Assembly (NCBI GenBank): GCA_019022495.1
Contig: JAFEKR010000001.1
Coordinates: 5,952,001 to 6,016,000 of the forward strand
Direction: 5' to 3'
Source of the DNA: Epichloe hybrida
Lineage: Eukaryota > Ascomycota > Sordariomycetes > Hypocreales > Clavicipitaceae
DNA: 64,000 bases
Part shown: piece after piece, positions 1 to 13,570 of the stretch
How the letters are laid out: each line of letters opens with the position of its first letter
Position numbering within the stretch: the first letter of the stretch is position 1
Program-made: the position numbers and the translations under genes
The notes under the pieces: generated by a model
The model's database searches: none
The model's input: the letters and a program-made list of their open reading frames with translations, nothing else
What the model was told of the DNA's origin: nothing

Positions 1-710
1 ATAAGTAAGTAAGCAGTCCTTTATTAGCTCTCTCCTATGCTTATATTATCTCTATTACCTATTAGAATGCTAGTCTTCCTATCTCTTCTTTTACTCCTTA
101 TATAGTTATATATCTAGTTTATTATTAGTAAGTAAAGGTCTTCTTTTACATTATAGTACTATTTACACTAAGTTAGCTATAGCCTATATCTTATTTATTA
201 TTTCACTAAGTATAATCCTTTTCTTAAACTTTTACTTTATCTTATTTAGGTAAAGGTCTAGGGGGAGGATATAGGTTTTAACTTCTAGCTAAGTAACTAG
301 TATAGCCTTAGACACTCTAGCTATAGTCTAGAGATAAGTTAATTAGTTTATTATAAAACTTCTAACTATTCCTTATAGTTTTCCTCCTTTCTTTATTAGG
401 GTATAGTAAGCGCTTACCCTATAGGTAAGAATAGGCTAGATTACTTATATATACATAAGCTAGGTGTCTTTAAAGCTAACGCCCTATGCTAATGCCACTA
501 ATATAAAGAGTGTAAGCTATTACTAGGCTAGCTTTCCCTTAAGGATATTCTTATATATACTCTAGTTAAGTTTTCTATTTACCTATACCTTAAGGAATTA
601 GCATACCTCTATTAGTGCTATCTTCTCTATACTAAGCTAGACCCTAGCCTATAGGGGCCTATAGGCCTTGCTAAAGTATATAAGTTTAGTTTTTACTAGG
701 TTAAACTTTA
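1..710 (-). mobile_element. LINE copy A, 3' segment (RIP-degraded)
   Basis: This stretch is AT-rich and nearly free of CpA/TpG. It aligns along its length with 16198-16811 of LINE copy B, sharing for example the GTAAGTAAG and CTTTATTAGCTC words near its start and AGTTTAGTTTTTACTAGG just before base 700. It is the 3' part of a non-LTR retrotransposon read on the minus strand. It is cut at base 710 by the LTR element and resumes at 8644. No open frame survives. The element may extend left of the window. Confidence 0.75.
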
Positions 711-980
711 TGTCACGGCTTGCACCAAAAGGTTAAGAACGAAGTGATAGCTAAGACTATCGCAGTCACTGCTAGATAAATGCTAGCTAAGGGCAGGTGT
801 GTAAAGGTTTTAATCTCTAACCTAGCACTAATAATATGCGTAGTCTTTAATAAATACCTTACTTTATAAGCATATAGCTATCTTATAGCTAGCTAGCCTC
901 TTTATTATTTATATAGCCTAAAGGTTCTTTAAAGACTTACTTTAATAAATATCTTATCTTTAACCTCTATGCTCCTAATA
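711..980 (-). repeat. Long terminal repeat (3' LTR of the minus-strand gypsy element)
   Basis: It is 270 bp and starts TGTCACGGCTTGCACC on the plus strand. It pairs with 8374-8643. Its outer 150 bp keep CpA/TpG sites, while its inner half is converted to TpA. Confidence 0.93.
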
Positions 981-3479
981 TAATACCCCCCTTATATATA
1001 ATTAACCTTAATTATAAAATAAGCTACTTACTTAGGGTATAGTTACTATATTAAAGCTTTATAAAGAAAATAAGATAAGGCACCTTATATCTAGACATAT
1101 AAGTAAACAAAAAGAAATAATAATAATAATACTACTAATTAAAAATAACCCCTTATTATAGTTAGTAATGTTTTAATAGTAGCTTATATATAGCTTTACT
1201 ATAGTAAAATAAATATTATTACCTATTATATAGCTAGAAAAAATAATATAAATAACCTATGTTAATTTTTATAATTAGTTAAATAAATAAGGTACTTAAT
1301 ACTAGGGTTCTAAATAGTCTAACTAGAGGGCTTATATTATAGTTACTATAAGCTTATAGCTATTAGGCATGTGTGTGCTTAGTAGTGCTAATAGTTATTA
1401 TTATGATTTATGAATTACCTATATATAGTGCATTAGATTACTCAAGGGGTCTAGGGTTAATATAAAAGAGACTAATTTTTCCTCTCTTTTACACTCTTTC
1501 TCTCTTTTATAATATCCCTTAACCTTATAAGTTACCCTTACTAGCTAAGTAGTAGCTCTTTTACTACTATTACTTAGTAGTTACTAACCTCTTTTAGTCC
1601 CTAATTATTATTATTATCTATCCTTATTTATCTTAGTTTCTTACCTTTATCTAGCTTATAAGTTTACACTCTTATTAGCATAACTTCTCTATCTAGTTTA
1701 TTATAGCTAACTTATAGCTAGTTTACTATATCTAAGTCTTATGCTTAAACTTTACCTTTATTAATACCTTAAGAAGATTTATTAACTAAGAAATCTCCTA
1801 TAAAGTCTTCTATAAAGTCTTCTCTAAAGTAAACTTCTTCTAAAATCTTATTATAAGTTTATTATATTCTTATAGTATCTCTATTACTAACTTATTACTA
1901 GTAAAATAGCTTTAAAGAAAATTCTATATATACACTATTATTAGTAAGTAATAATATAAAATATCCTTCTAAAGAATAGTACTTATAAGATTCTAGGATA
2001 CCTTATTAATAAAAAAACCTTCCTAGCTAAATATAATAAGTCTTTAAGTATAATATCTTTACTTACTTACTACTTCTTTATAGCTAATATTTAATAGGCT
2101 ATTTAATAAAATATACTTATTACTTCTAAAATAATAAAAACTATATTATAGTATATCTCTCTTAACTAAAATTTACTTATTTATTACTAATATACTACTA
2201 GAATTTAGCTTAAATTATATAGCTTTATAATAGGCTATTTAAACTTATTAAAGCTACTCCTAAAGGTAGCTATTACTATTAAAATAAAGTAAGTATAATT
2301 CTATTTCCTAGATACTAAATTACTACTAACTTATTACTAGCCTATTATAAAAGTAAAGAAAAAGCTATAGAATACTATCCTAGTTTATAAAAATTCTAAT
2401 AAGTATAGTTATATTTACTATACCTAAATATTTACTAATATTACTTATAAGGTAAAATATAATAAATACACTATAATAGTACTACTAAGTAATACTATAA
2501 ATCTAAAGTCTTAGATTAATATTATAAACTATCTTTACTTTATAGCCTAGAATATCCTAAAGGTAAGCTTTCTTAATATATATAGCTAATGCTTAACTAA
2601 CTTACTAGTAGTTTATACTAAATACTATTAATTTACCTAAATATATTAGTTTTATTAAGCTCCCTAGTGCACTTTAGGTCTATATATATAAAAAGAGGGA
2701 TTTTAATAATAAAGATACTCCTAAGGCCTTTTCCTTTATAGCTCCTATAGCTACTAATAATAATAAGGGACTAGTGATTACTAGGGCTAACTTTATTATA
2801 GAGGGATAGGTACTTAGTAGCTATATAATAGATTATTTAAGTTATCTAAGTAAATTAACTTTATTTTCTAATATCTTTAGTATATTAAGTTATAAAATAT
2901 AATTACCTTATATTAACTTTACTACTTAGCTATTACTTATAGTTATTAATAATTTCTCTAGTAATAAAATCCCTTTTTAATACCTAAGAATTCTCTAAAG
3001 TATTATAGCCCTTTTATTTAACTAGATATTTATAATGCCTTCTATTATAGTAATGTAAAATAATTCTCTTAACTTTAAACTCTTATTTATTATCTTTAAT
3101 AGTATCTTATAGTAAGGATATATTTTCTATATTTATTAGGTCCCCTTTAAAAGGTTTAAGACTAGTAATATTAAATATATTATATAATTAAGTCCTAGGT
3201 AGTAATTTTAATTAATACACTAATCTATAACTTCTAATTACCTTTTTAATCTTATAAGGGCCTAAATACTTTATAGCTAGCTTCTTACTAAGGTATCTTA
3301 GGTTAATGTTTTTTATTAATAATAAAACATAGTTACTAACTTTAAACCTTATTAGAGTTCTTTTCTAGTTATAATATTTTTTATACTAAGTCTATAAGTT
3401 ACTTAAAAGCTACTTAATTATAGTATACTTCTCTCTTAGTGCTAAAATCCTACTTTTAGCTTAATTATTTACTAAAGGG

Positions 3480-3790
3480 ATATTTACTATTACTTACTAT
3501 AAACCTCTAGGATTATAACCTTATAATGCCTTTACTAGTGTGTAGCTATACGTTAAGTAATTACTTATATTATATGTAAATTACGCTATTAATAGGTTAT
3601 CTACCTAATTAGTTTATTTAGTATAAGCAAAAGCCCTTAAATAATGTTCTAAGACCTAGTTTAAACGTTTTATCTAACTGTCTATCTAGGGGTAAAAAGC
3701 GGTGCTAAGTAGTTGCTTTATTATAAGAAAATAATAAAAAGTTATCTAGAAACCACTAGTAAATATAAAACCTTAGTCTATTATAATACC
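3480..3790 (-). pseudogene. Gypsy integrase core remnant
   Basis: Minus-strand translation with in-frame stops gives a Gly-Ile-Ile-Ile-Asp block (3771-3790), which fits the second catalytic aspartate of a retroviral-type integrase. At 3665-3708 follows a block matching the conserved Ser-Thr-Ala-Phe-(His/Tyr)-Pro-Gln-x-Asp segment with glutamines turned into stops. The stops are TAG/TAA where CAG/CAA would be expected, the usual RIP outcome. It is not functional. Confidence 0.85.
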
Positions 3791-5559
3791 TTCTAGGGCT
3801 TTATAGTCTCTAAAAACATATTCTAAGAATATAGTTACTAGCCTATCACTAGTTAGTTACGTTAAAATAGGGATGTAAATACTGTATTTTATAAAATAGT
3901 TAATAATAACTAAAATTACATTATAGGTTTAATTTAAATCTTTTACTAGTGAAAGTCTAGTGAAAGTCTAGTGATAAAATTCATTAATAATTCTTAAAAG
4001 GGGTAATTAAGTACTAGTAATATAGCTAGCTTACTATATAGTTTATAATGCCTTAGTTTTAAAGTCTAATAATTTATATAAGTACTAATATATACCTTTA
4101 TATCTTTCTTTATTATTAGCTAATAATTTTAGTTTATAATCTAATAAAGAGTTTTGCTTACTCCTTAGTGCCTAGTAATAGGGTTATTATAAGTTAGTAA
4201 TAAAATTTCTTTCCTTATACCTAGAGGAATAAAAATATAATTCTTAAATATTAATAGCTTAGAGAGTCTAATTAACTATATCTAGGACATAGCTAAATTA
4301 CTACTTTTAAGTAACTTTAATTAAGGTATAGTAAAGTTATTACCTTACTATGCTTTATATAATAAGACTTAAATTAAGGGTTTTAATTCTAAGCTTTTTT
4401 CTAGAAAGTTAAAGTTAAACTTAAAAGAGGTTCTTTAAATAAATTAAATTCTAGCTATAATATCTCTATAAGTAATTAGTTTAATAAATGCTTCTAGTCT
4501 TATAAGGACATAGATAAGTAATGTTTTTAAGGGGTGCCCTTACTACTTACTAGTAATAACCTATGCTAGTCTATCCCTATTAGAAATAGCTAGTCTAATA
4601 GGAAAATTAAAATAATTAAGTAATAACTAATATATGCGCTAGGTACTAATAGTATTACTATAGCTAGCTTATTACTTATTAATAGAAGTATAAAAAGTAT
4701 TAAATAACCTTACTAATATAACTCTTCTAAGATTATCTAGATTATTAGGTTCTTTAGGAATATAGTTAAGTTATAATTTTTTAAAACCCTAGATATTAGT
4801 AGTATTATTATAGTGTTATTATAACTAACTATTAGTTATATTAAGTAACGTTTTTATAAAACCTATAGTATTAATAATATTACTATAGTGTTCCTATCTC
4901 TTAGTATTTATAAATTTAGATAAAAAAGTAAGAAGTTATATAGTTATTACTTTCTCTTTCCTTACCTTACTTATAAAATCTAGTTTTCTTAAAAGTAAGT
5001 TAGTAGGATTTAATTTCCTTATATAATATATAATCTTAAAATTAAAAGGATAAAGCTTATTAAGTGTAGTTACTTACTTACTAGTAAGCTTAGGCTTTAT
5101 AGTAAGGTACTTATAGTTTAAATAATCTATAATAACTTTAATTATATAAGCTAAATAAGCAAGATAGTGTCTCTATATATAAAAAGCCTCTTAGATAGCT
5201 AATAATTTACCATTAGGTGTTAAATATTGCAATTTAGTATTAGTTATTTTCCTTAATATAAACATAACTAGGTGCTAGTAACCTAGCACTAATATCATAA
5301 GTATAGCCCTAATTATATGTCTAGATATATCTATCTTCACTCTAAGATATATAAGTAAGTTAAAATACACTAAAATTAGCGCTTCCTAAAATCTTTATTA
5401 AAGCTCTCTAAACGCTACTAGCTTACGGGGTTTTAGTTTAAATATCTCTAGTTAATTCCCTCTAAGGCAATCTATTAATAGAATAATAACTTTACTATAC
5501 TATTTAATAAAATAATAGTAAAATCTAGTAAAACTAAGAAATAACTAAATATTAAAAAC

Positions 5560-5835
5560 ACTACGTAGTATTAGCTAGGTTATAATTACTTTAACTCTTA
5601 CTAAGTCTATTATAATACCTTTCTTTAATATCTTAAAGCCTAAAAATTTAACTTCCTTAACTAAAAATTAATACTTCTTAAGGTTAATAAAAAGACTTAC
5701 CTCTCTAAACCTATGTAAAACTTATTTAATATGCTTTATATAATCTTTAACCTTATTACTATATATTAGCATATTATCTAGATAGATAATATAGGTCTTA
5801 TTAATAAGTCCTTTAAGAGCATTATTAATATACTC
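5560..5835 (-). pseudogene. Gypsy reverse transcriptase core remnant
   Basis: On the minus strand the frame reads Tyr-Leu-Asp-Asn at 5773-5784, where active enzymes have Tyr-Leu-Asp-Asp. It is followed by Leu-Ile-Tyr-Ser and, about 40 residues later, Val-Lys-Phe-Leu-Gly-Phe, the usual gypsy order. Stops interrupt the frame. The last catalytic aspartate is changed by one G-to-A transition on the coding strand. Confidence 0.9.
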
Positions 5836-8373
5836 TTAAAAAGTTACTAGTGTGTTAACTAGTTTAAATAGTATTACTAGATATTTAAAGTAGCTATATT
5901 AATAATAAAACGCTGTTTTTCACTTATTACCTAAGTAAATACGTAGCTAGTAGTATATATCTTTTAAATCTAAGACTATAGAAATAACTACGCTTACTAA
6001 TTAATTAAGAATTTTAGCAATAAGGGGTAAAGGGGCCTTATTCTTAATTATAATTTTATTTAGGCCCTTATAATTCATATAAAGCCTTAATTTCCCTTCT
6101 TTCTTTAAAATAAATAAAATTAGGGCTTTAGCTAGGCTAACTAATCTTCTAATTTACTCTTTAAGCTATATACTTATAAGGTACTCTCTAAGAATCTCTA
6201 GCTTCCTTTTAGCTAAATTATATATAGGCCCCTAAGGTAGTGTTTTCCTTTCTTCTAATTTAATTATATAAGTATAACCTCCTAGTTTAGGAAGCTTACT
6301 TACTAACTCTTTAGAAAAAATATCTATAAACTCCTTATATTCTTCTAGGATTATTAGTGTAAGGCACTTAGTGCTCTTATCCTAATTTAACGTGGCTTCT
6401 TTATTACTTATGCTTTTAGAAATTAGTATAACTATAATACCTTTGCTTTTTTACTATAAATAAGCATACTTAAGGATCTATATAGTTACTTTACTATTTA
6501 TTTATATATCTATTACTACTAAGTCCTTTAATTAGCCTTTTTCTTTTCCTTTTTGATTTTTATTTTCTAGAATAACTAGCCTAATCTTTATTACTCCTAA
6601 TAATAAAGTAATTACTACTATTTTTTTCTCTTTATATACTTATTACTTACTATAAGTAAAGGAAAGATATTCTATTATTACTAGATATCTCTAGTATTTA
6701 TGCTCCTAATATATAATTATAGGTAAATATTCTTTAATCTAGTCTATCCCTAGAATTATCCCTTTACTTATATTAGTAATAAAGTAGCTAACTTAGTAAA
6801 CCTTTGCAAATCCTATACTATCTTTTATCTTAACTAATTTTTTTAGGATTCCTTAATATAAAATTACTTTTTTACTTATACTCTTTAATATCCTATTTAA
6901 TTAGATTATATTCTCCTAATCCTTTTTTAATAATAATTTTAGATAAATTATTAAAGACTATATACCTATATTAAATAGCGCTTATATAGCTAATTACTAG
7001 TTATCTTATTATAGAGATACTTGTATTCTTATTCTATTATCTATAGGGTATTCTATAGTAAGATTATATTCCTAGGTCTATGCTAATTAAACTAGTATTA
7101 TATTAGGAGATATAGCTTTATTATTACTTTCTTTATGCTTCTTAGTTATATACTTAGTACTTTTATAGGTAAAATAATCTAGTGCTTAATAAGTTAGTAT
7201 AGTATACCTAGGCTTTCTATATTTATAATACACTAGGGATAATCTTTTCCCTTAGTCTTTACTCTATTACTACACCCTATTTATAGGTAATATAAAATAA
7301 GAGTATTACCTTTTTCTTTTAAAGTCCTAACCTTTTTTACTATTTTAGCCTAAACTTACTATAATCTTTGCTTTCTTACCCTAGCCTTATAGTTAGCTTT
7401 AGGTTATTAAGATCTCTTAACTAATTATTTACTTCCTTATAGTATTATTTAAGCTATTTAGAAAGATTATAATTCTTAGATATATAGGGATTTCTTTAGG
7501 TAACTTAGCTTTTACCTTATCCTAGGCTTATATAAAGGATTAAAATAATTAGTTATTTTTTTACCTAAGATTTAGCAATAACCTTATTACTTCTAAGTGT
7601 CTTATACCTATATCTATTATTCTAGTTTTTAACTATTCTAGAAAATCTACCTAGGTAATTAATAAATAATTTATATACTTATTTATAGCTATATAACGTA
7701 TTTACTATTACTTTATATTACTAGCTAAGTAGTTACCTATATATATTACCTTAGTTATATTATCCTTAAAGGTATAGTAGTCTAATTTAAATAATATATC
7801 TAAGTTTACTAAGAAATTCTATAGGCTTTTATATATTTCCCCTTTATATATAGGTATTTTTATCTATATTTTAATAAGATTACCTTATTATATAATTACT
7901 ACTATATTACTATAAACTATAGGTAAAATTATAGCTAATATTTAAGGGGTAATTATAAGTCTAGACTAAGGGGTAATTATAAGTCTAGACTAAGGGGTAA
8001 TTATAAGTCTAGATTAAGGTCTAGCTAATCCTAGATTTGCCTTAAGCTCTCTAATTTACGCCTTTATCTATAAGACCTCTTATCTCCTCTAAAGGTAACG
8101 TAGCTTAGATTATATAACCTTATAGTGTTATTATAATGCCCTTTTTTCTTTAGTTATGTTATCTATACCTTTACCTAAATTAGGATTAAGTAGTGTTTAT
8201 TATACCTTATTAGAACCTATAGTTCTAGATTATAAGGGTTTTTTATCTTCCTAATTATCTATAGCTTTATTATTATAAGGTACTAGTGTGTTTCTTATAG
8301 ATCTTTAGAGTATTAGCTATATAATAATCTAGCTAATAGTTTATATCCTTAAAAAGGTTAAGAGAGATTAATT

Positions 8374-8643
8374 TATTATAGCTTATACTAAAAGGTTAAG
8401 AATAAAGTAATAGCTAAGACTATTGTAGTCACTACTAGATAAATACTAGCTAGGGGTAGGTGCGTAAAGGTTTTAATCTTTAACCTAGCACTAATAATAT
8501 ACATAATCTTTAATAAATACCTTACTCTATAAGCATATAGCTATCTCGTAGCTAGCTAGCCTCTTTATTATCCGTATAGCCTAAAGGTTCTTTAAAGACC
8601 TGCTTCGATAAACATCCTATCTTTGACCTCTGCGCTCCTAACA
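8374..8643 (-). repeat. Long terminal repeat (5' LTR of the minus-strand gypsy element)
   Basis: It is 270 bp, starts TATTATAGCTTATACT and ends CTCCTAACA, and pairs with 711-980. Its last 100 bp are unconverted (TGCGCTCCTAACA) while its beginning is RIP-converted, the reverse of the partner LTR. Confidence 0.93.
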
Positions 8644-11600
8644 CTTTACTTTTACTTCCTTTACCTATTTCTTATAGATCTTCTAAGCAGCCTTAAGTTT
8701 TCTCTAGGTTTATACTATGTTTTTGCTAAATACTATAATATTTATATTATTAGTAAATCTAATTACTACTATGCCTAGGATAGCTTAGAGGCATATATAA
8801 AGTTCTATAAAGTAAAGGAGAAAGAGAATTAGTAATAGGGGAGATCCTTATAAAGTGCTAGCCTTAATCTTAAAGGGTCTAGAGAGTTATTTATTAAAGC
8901 TAAGCTAGCTTATTCTATTTGCTAGGAAGCTTTATATTACTACTATTAGCTAGTAAGGGATTTCTATTAGGATTAGTAAGTAAATTAAGTATAGGTAGCT
9001 AACTCTATTAAAAGTAAATAAGATATTTATCTAAGTAAGTAAGGTAATTCTACCCTTACTCTAGGCCTCTCTTACGCACTTTACTAAGACTCTAATTATA
9101 GTCTCTATTAACCTATTTATTCTATTCCTTATCTATAGTTCTAGTAAAAGTCCTTTTACCTTAGTAAAGGCTATAAGTTACTTTATAATCACTACTTCTA
9201 TAATTTTTCCTATAATATTTAGTAAGGAGATAGGCCTTTATATATTAGCCCTTCTTATTTCTTTTATTATCTTACCTAGTTTTCTAATTACTATTACTTT
9301 AGTAGTCTAGAATTAGGCTAGGAAATACCTTACTTTAAGAATAGTATTTAGGAGCTAGACTATAGCTTCTTTTACTAGCTTATTATAGGCCTTAATAAGG
9401 CTTACTAGGAGCTTATTATTACCTAGTGCTTTCTAGCTAGCTATATCTAATATAATATCTAATATCTCTTCTAATCTAAACTAGTTATTATCTAGGAATA
9501 GCGCGTTATCTAGCTCTAGGAAAGTGAGGTCTAGGATATAGGAGAGGTTTACTATAGGCTTAAGGAAAAATCTTTATATAAGTATGCTTACTTTATCTTT
9601 ATATATAGTAGCTAGGTTTAGGTTATTTTTAGTTCTTTTTAGCTCTAGTAATCTAAGTAGTTTTAGGGGGGCCTAGCTTTAAAGCTAGGCTTATCTCTCT
9701 AGTCTTTACACTCCCCTATCCTTTCTCTATATATTAGCCTTTTATAGGGTATCTCTTTATATATTTCTTCTCTTAGTTTTAATAACTTATTCTTAGTCCT
9801 TATTTACCTTAGTGTAGGCTTACTAGTTTACTTCTATTCTCTATTATCTTTATTATCTCTTTACTTATCTAGCTTTAGTAACTACCTCTTTAGTAGTCCT
9901 TAACTACTATGCCTCTAGGCTAGGGAGCCCCTAGGGCTTTTATAGGGTTACCTTATTTACTATTTATTAAAGGTTTATAATAAGCTAAGTAATGTACTTA
10001 TTTATCCTTTCTTTATTATGTAAATCTAGGGCATTTTTAGGTTAAAAGCGTACTACTACCTTTGCCTTTATATATAGTTTATCTATTATATTTTACGTGT
10101 ATCTAAGGGCCTATAGGATATTATCTTATAGGCTAGTGAAGATACTAATTAGCTATAGAATATAGTTAGATTTAGTAAGGTCTTTTACTCCTTTATAGTA
10201 AACTTAAATATCTAGGGTTACTTACGCTAGGTCTATAGTACTATCCCTATTATCCTTATATTATCTAGTTAGTTCCCCTTAGGGTATTACTAGTCTAAGC
10301 CTTTACTAGCTTATAAGTTCTAGTAGCTTATTTACTCTATTAGTTATTCTATTTAGCTTATCCTAAAGAGAATGCTTTTAGTTAAAATCTCCTATAAATA
10401 CACTTTAGTTATGTAGTATCTTTATGTTAATATCTTATATAGGGGTATTCTAGTTATTACTATAGCCTTCTAAATAAAGGGAATAGATATTAATCCTATA
10501 AATTTCCACTAGTAACTAGTTAAGCCCTCCTTAGGCTAACTATAACTCTATATTATATTTCTTATTAATATATACTACATTATACCTATTATAGTATATA
10601 AGTTAGAACTAGGTAAGGCCTAGTGTAAGAGGCTATAAATATTTTATATATTCTTACTCTTAGATTACTATTATATCTATATTAGTCTAGTAATAGAGTG
10701 TAATATATATTAGGCTATTTTTCTTATTTATATTTTAAAAGAGAACTTATAATATTACTATATTAATTAAGAGAGTAGTAATAAGTCTTAGCTATCCTAT
10801 ACTAGTTTTATTCTAGCCTTAAGTTATTTTATATAGTGCTTAATGCTTTTAGCTCTTAGCTATTTAGCGCTTTACTTTATATTTATAGGTTAACCTCTTT
10901 TTTTTCCTATTATTACTATAGGTTTTATAGCTATACTAGCTCTCTCTTAGGCTAAAGCTAGGTTCTTACTAAGGGAGCTAGAGGTAAAGTAAGATAGTTA
11001 TTCTAGGTACCTAGCCTTTGCTATATTTTACTTCTCTTTTAGCACTAAGTAATCTCTAGACTAGGCTAAGTATAGTCTAAAGTATAGGATATAGTTTTCC
11101 TTAAGTTATTTATTTATTATTAGGTATAATAACTTACTATCTTTATACTAGCTAGCTTTATACTTACTATACCTTAGTGCTACCTTATAAAACTTAGTAA
11201 TATATTCTATTTAAAAGTAATTATAGCACTATTTAAGTTATAAGGTCTTATTATATAGTTTAGTTTAAAATAGCTTTACTTTAAAGACTATTTTATCTTA
11301 GTATATCTTATTAGTATTTTTAACTTTAGCTAGTCTAAGAATTAGGGTAGTTTACTAAGTGTTTTTACCCTAGGGGTATCTTATAGTTACCTTAATTATA
11401 TTTACTTTATTTACTTTTCTAATTTCTATTACTAGGTTTTTAATAAATATATACTTTATTAGGAAACCCTTAATAATAATACTAAGTATATAGTAGTAAA
11501 TAGTTACCTTTAGGCTAAATACTTTAGTAATCTATTTTTAGTTTTCTTTATATTATACTATATTTCCTTTAAAGGTAATAATTATATTCTTACTAGGGAG

Positions 11601-12309
11601 TCTTCTAGCTACTACTACTAAGGCTTACCTAATAGCTTTATTTATAGCTATAACTATATCTTCTATACCCTTAGACTAAAGTAATTCTTATATAGTGTTT
11701 TCTTTTATAAGTACTTCTTTATATTATTTACTAGGGACTTAGAGAGAGGGGGGGTTAGTATTTAGTTATTTTAGAGTAAGCCTAGCTATAATACTAGCCT
11801 AGGTTAGGGAGTTATTATCTTTAGCTTCCTCCCTAATAGCCTCCTTAAGGGCTATTTTTAATGCTTTTTTAGTAGTATAAATATTACTATTATTAGTGTT
11901 TATAGTTCTTATTTTAGATTAGGTATAGTTTACTACCTAGTTAGCTATAGCTAGTGTAATATACTATACTTAGGTAACTTTATTACTTAGGATAAGGCTA
12001 GTAATCTTATTATAATATTTTATATCTTTAGGGTATATAAATTAGTTTTAGTTTACTATTAGGTTATCTTTACTCCTTTAGATATTAAACTATTCTATTC
12101 CTATATTTAAGTAATAGCTACTCTAAGCTAGCCTCCCTAAGCTTATATTAATTACTATTAGTGTCTTATTTACACTCTTACTACTAGCTTTATTATAGTA
12201 TAATATTATAGGGGGGGAGAAATAAAGGTAAGGATTTTAAATATTAATATGATTTATATTTTAGAGGCGATTTCGGACCTTGGGGTTAGTGCGGAAAAGT
12301 ATGCAAAGG
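8644..12309 (-). mobile_element. LINE (Tad-like) copy A, main body, RIP-degraded
   Basis: This is the non-LTR retrotransposon that continues 1-710. On the minus strand the 8747-8758 codons read Phe-Thr-Asn-Asn where LINE reverse transcriptases have Phe-Ala-Asp-Asp. At 10381-10392 they read Gly-Asp-Phe-Asn, the motif of the AP-type endonuclease domain, followed by a degenerate His-Ser-Leu-stop-Asp. The order (endonuclease upstream, RT downstream, possible ORF1 at about 10.9-12.2 kb) fits a Tad/I-type LINE. The 5' end near 12309 matches LINE copy C at 62795. All frames are broken. The clade assignment is inference. Confidence 0.82.
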
Positions 12310-12697
12310 TTTATTTTAGTAAGTAAATAAATACTTTTTTTATTTAATTAGATTATTATCTTATTTTTTAGAAGTTAAAAGATTTAAAGATTTAAATTTA
12401 CTTAAGAGTATTTTTATTTTTAACTTTAAAATTAAAATTAAATATTCTAATAAATACTTATTAAGCTAGTTCTTTTAAAAAAAAAGTATTTTTAAGTAAA
12501 ATAATATTTAATTAGAATTTAAGGAAATAAATATACCTATAATATATTATATTATAGGCTTTTAAAAAGTATAGGTTTTAGTATAAAATTACCTTACTAT
12601 AGGTCCTTCTCTAGAAAATCGCTTATTCTTCGGAAATACTAGGGCCCTAATATAGGTAGGTCTTGTGCAAGGGACACGACTTTTGAGCTCGGCCTCC

Positions 12698-13309
12698 GTA
12701 TAAACAATGCTTAGGCAAAGCCCAACCCCTTTACATAACCGTACAAATGCGAGCTTTACGGTTGTGCCTAATGAGGCCTATAGCGTTAAATCATAAAGCA
12801 ATTAATTACGTTAGCGTAGTAAAGGTTTTTATTACGTGCTAGAATTAACAGTTAGCCTGTTACCTTAGGATGTAGCCTGCCGTGCCAAGGATGTGCCTAG
12901 CACGTGACCTAGAACCCCTATATTAGACGATAGCTCTGACCTCTAGCTAGTCAAATTAACAACAACCTTCACTTTCACTACATCTGACATTTCGTATCGT
13001 AACGGTTGTAGGCAATTATCACTATTAGATCCTAATTTAAATCACTATCATTATAACTAATTAATCAATTAATTAATTTAATTTTAGTTGCGTTATATAG
13101 GCAATGCAGCTGTTTAAATTAAGAGGCTAGCTAGATATTTTTGCTGTTTCTCTTACCCACTAACTATATGCAAGAACCCAGAAGGTGCGCTAAATTCCCC
13201 AATAGACCAAAATATCCGTCAATGCTAGCCACTGGCCTGCTGCTAACATTGCACCTTACAATTGCTTATGAGATGTAAAGGGCTTAGGCTTTGCCTAAGC
13301 ATTAGTTAT
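12698..13309. repeat. Less-mutated segment between inverted 36-bp motifs
   Basis: The ends carry the same motif in opposite orientation (12698-12735 and 13274-13309). Its centre can fold as GCTTAGGC-TTT-GCCTAAGC. The motif is also an end of the 59159-59379 and 63149-63365 LTR-like repeats. The roughly 540 bp between keep normal CpA frequency, unlike their surroundings. No coding frame is supported. It may be two LTR ends in opposite orientation or a small composite. Confidence 0.5.
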
Positions 13310-13570
13310 AGTGTAGCCACCAGAGTATTGTTTGTAGTAGTGTAATTTTTAGGAAATATTTGTATTTATAGTGTGGTTTTTTTAGCTTATAGTTAGTATA
13401 ATGTAGTTTGTAATATAGTGTAGTTTATAGTTACTACACTACACTATAAAATATAATATAATAGTTTAAATTTTTCTGAATTTAAATAAACTAGCCTAAT
13501 ATAAAGCTAGCTAGTATAACTTATATCTATTTATTCCTTTTTATAAGGCCTAAATCTAGTATACCTTTAT

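Larger units (their letters stand above)
711..8643 (-). mobile_element. Ty3/gypsy LTR retrotransposon, RIP-inactivated, inserted in a LINE
   Basis: Two 270-bp LTRs (711-980 and 8374-8643) begin TG/TA and end CA/TA, and their differences are mostly C/T and G/A. The 5-bp target duplication CTTTA lies at 706-710 and 8644-8648. A G-rich tract next to the 711-980 LTR (minus-strand GGGGGG at about 991-997) fits a polypurine tract, so transcription ran from the right-hand LTR. Minus-strand translation with stops gives a gypsy-type reverse transcriptase core near 5560-5835 and an integrase core near 3480-3790. Gag should lie toward 7300-8350 but is unrecognisable. Removing the element rejoins the LINE sequence as seen in copy B at 16801-16815. 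The element is clearly dead. Confidence 0.92.
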
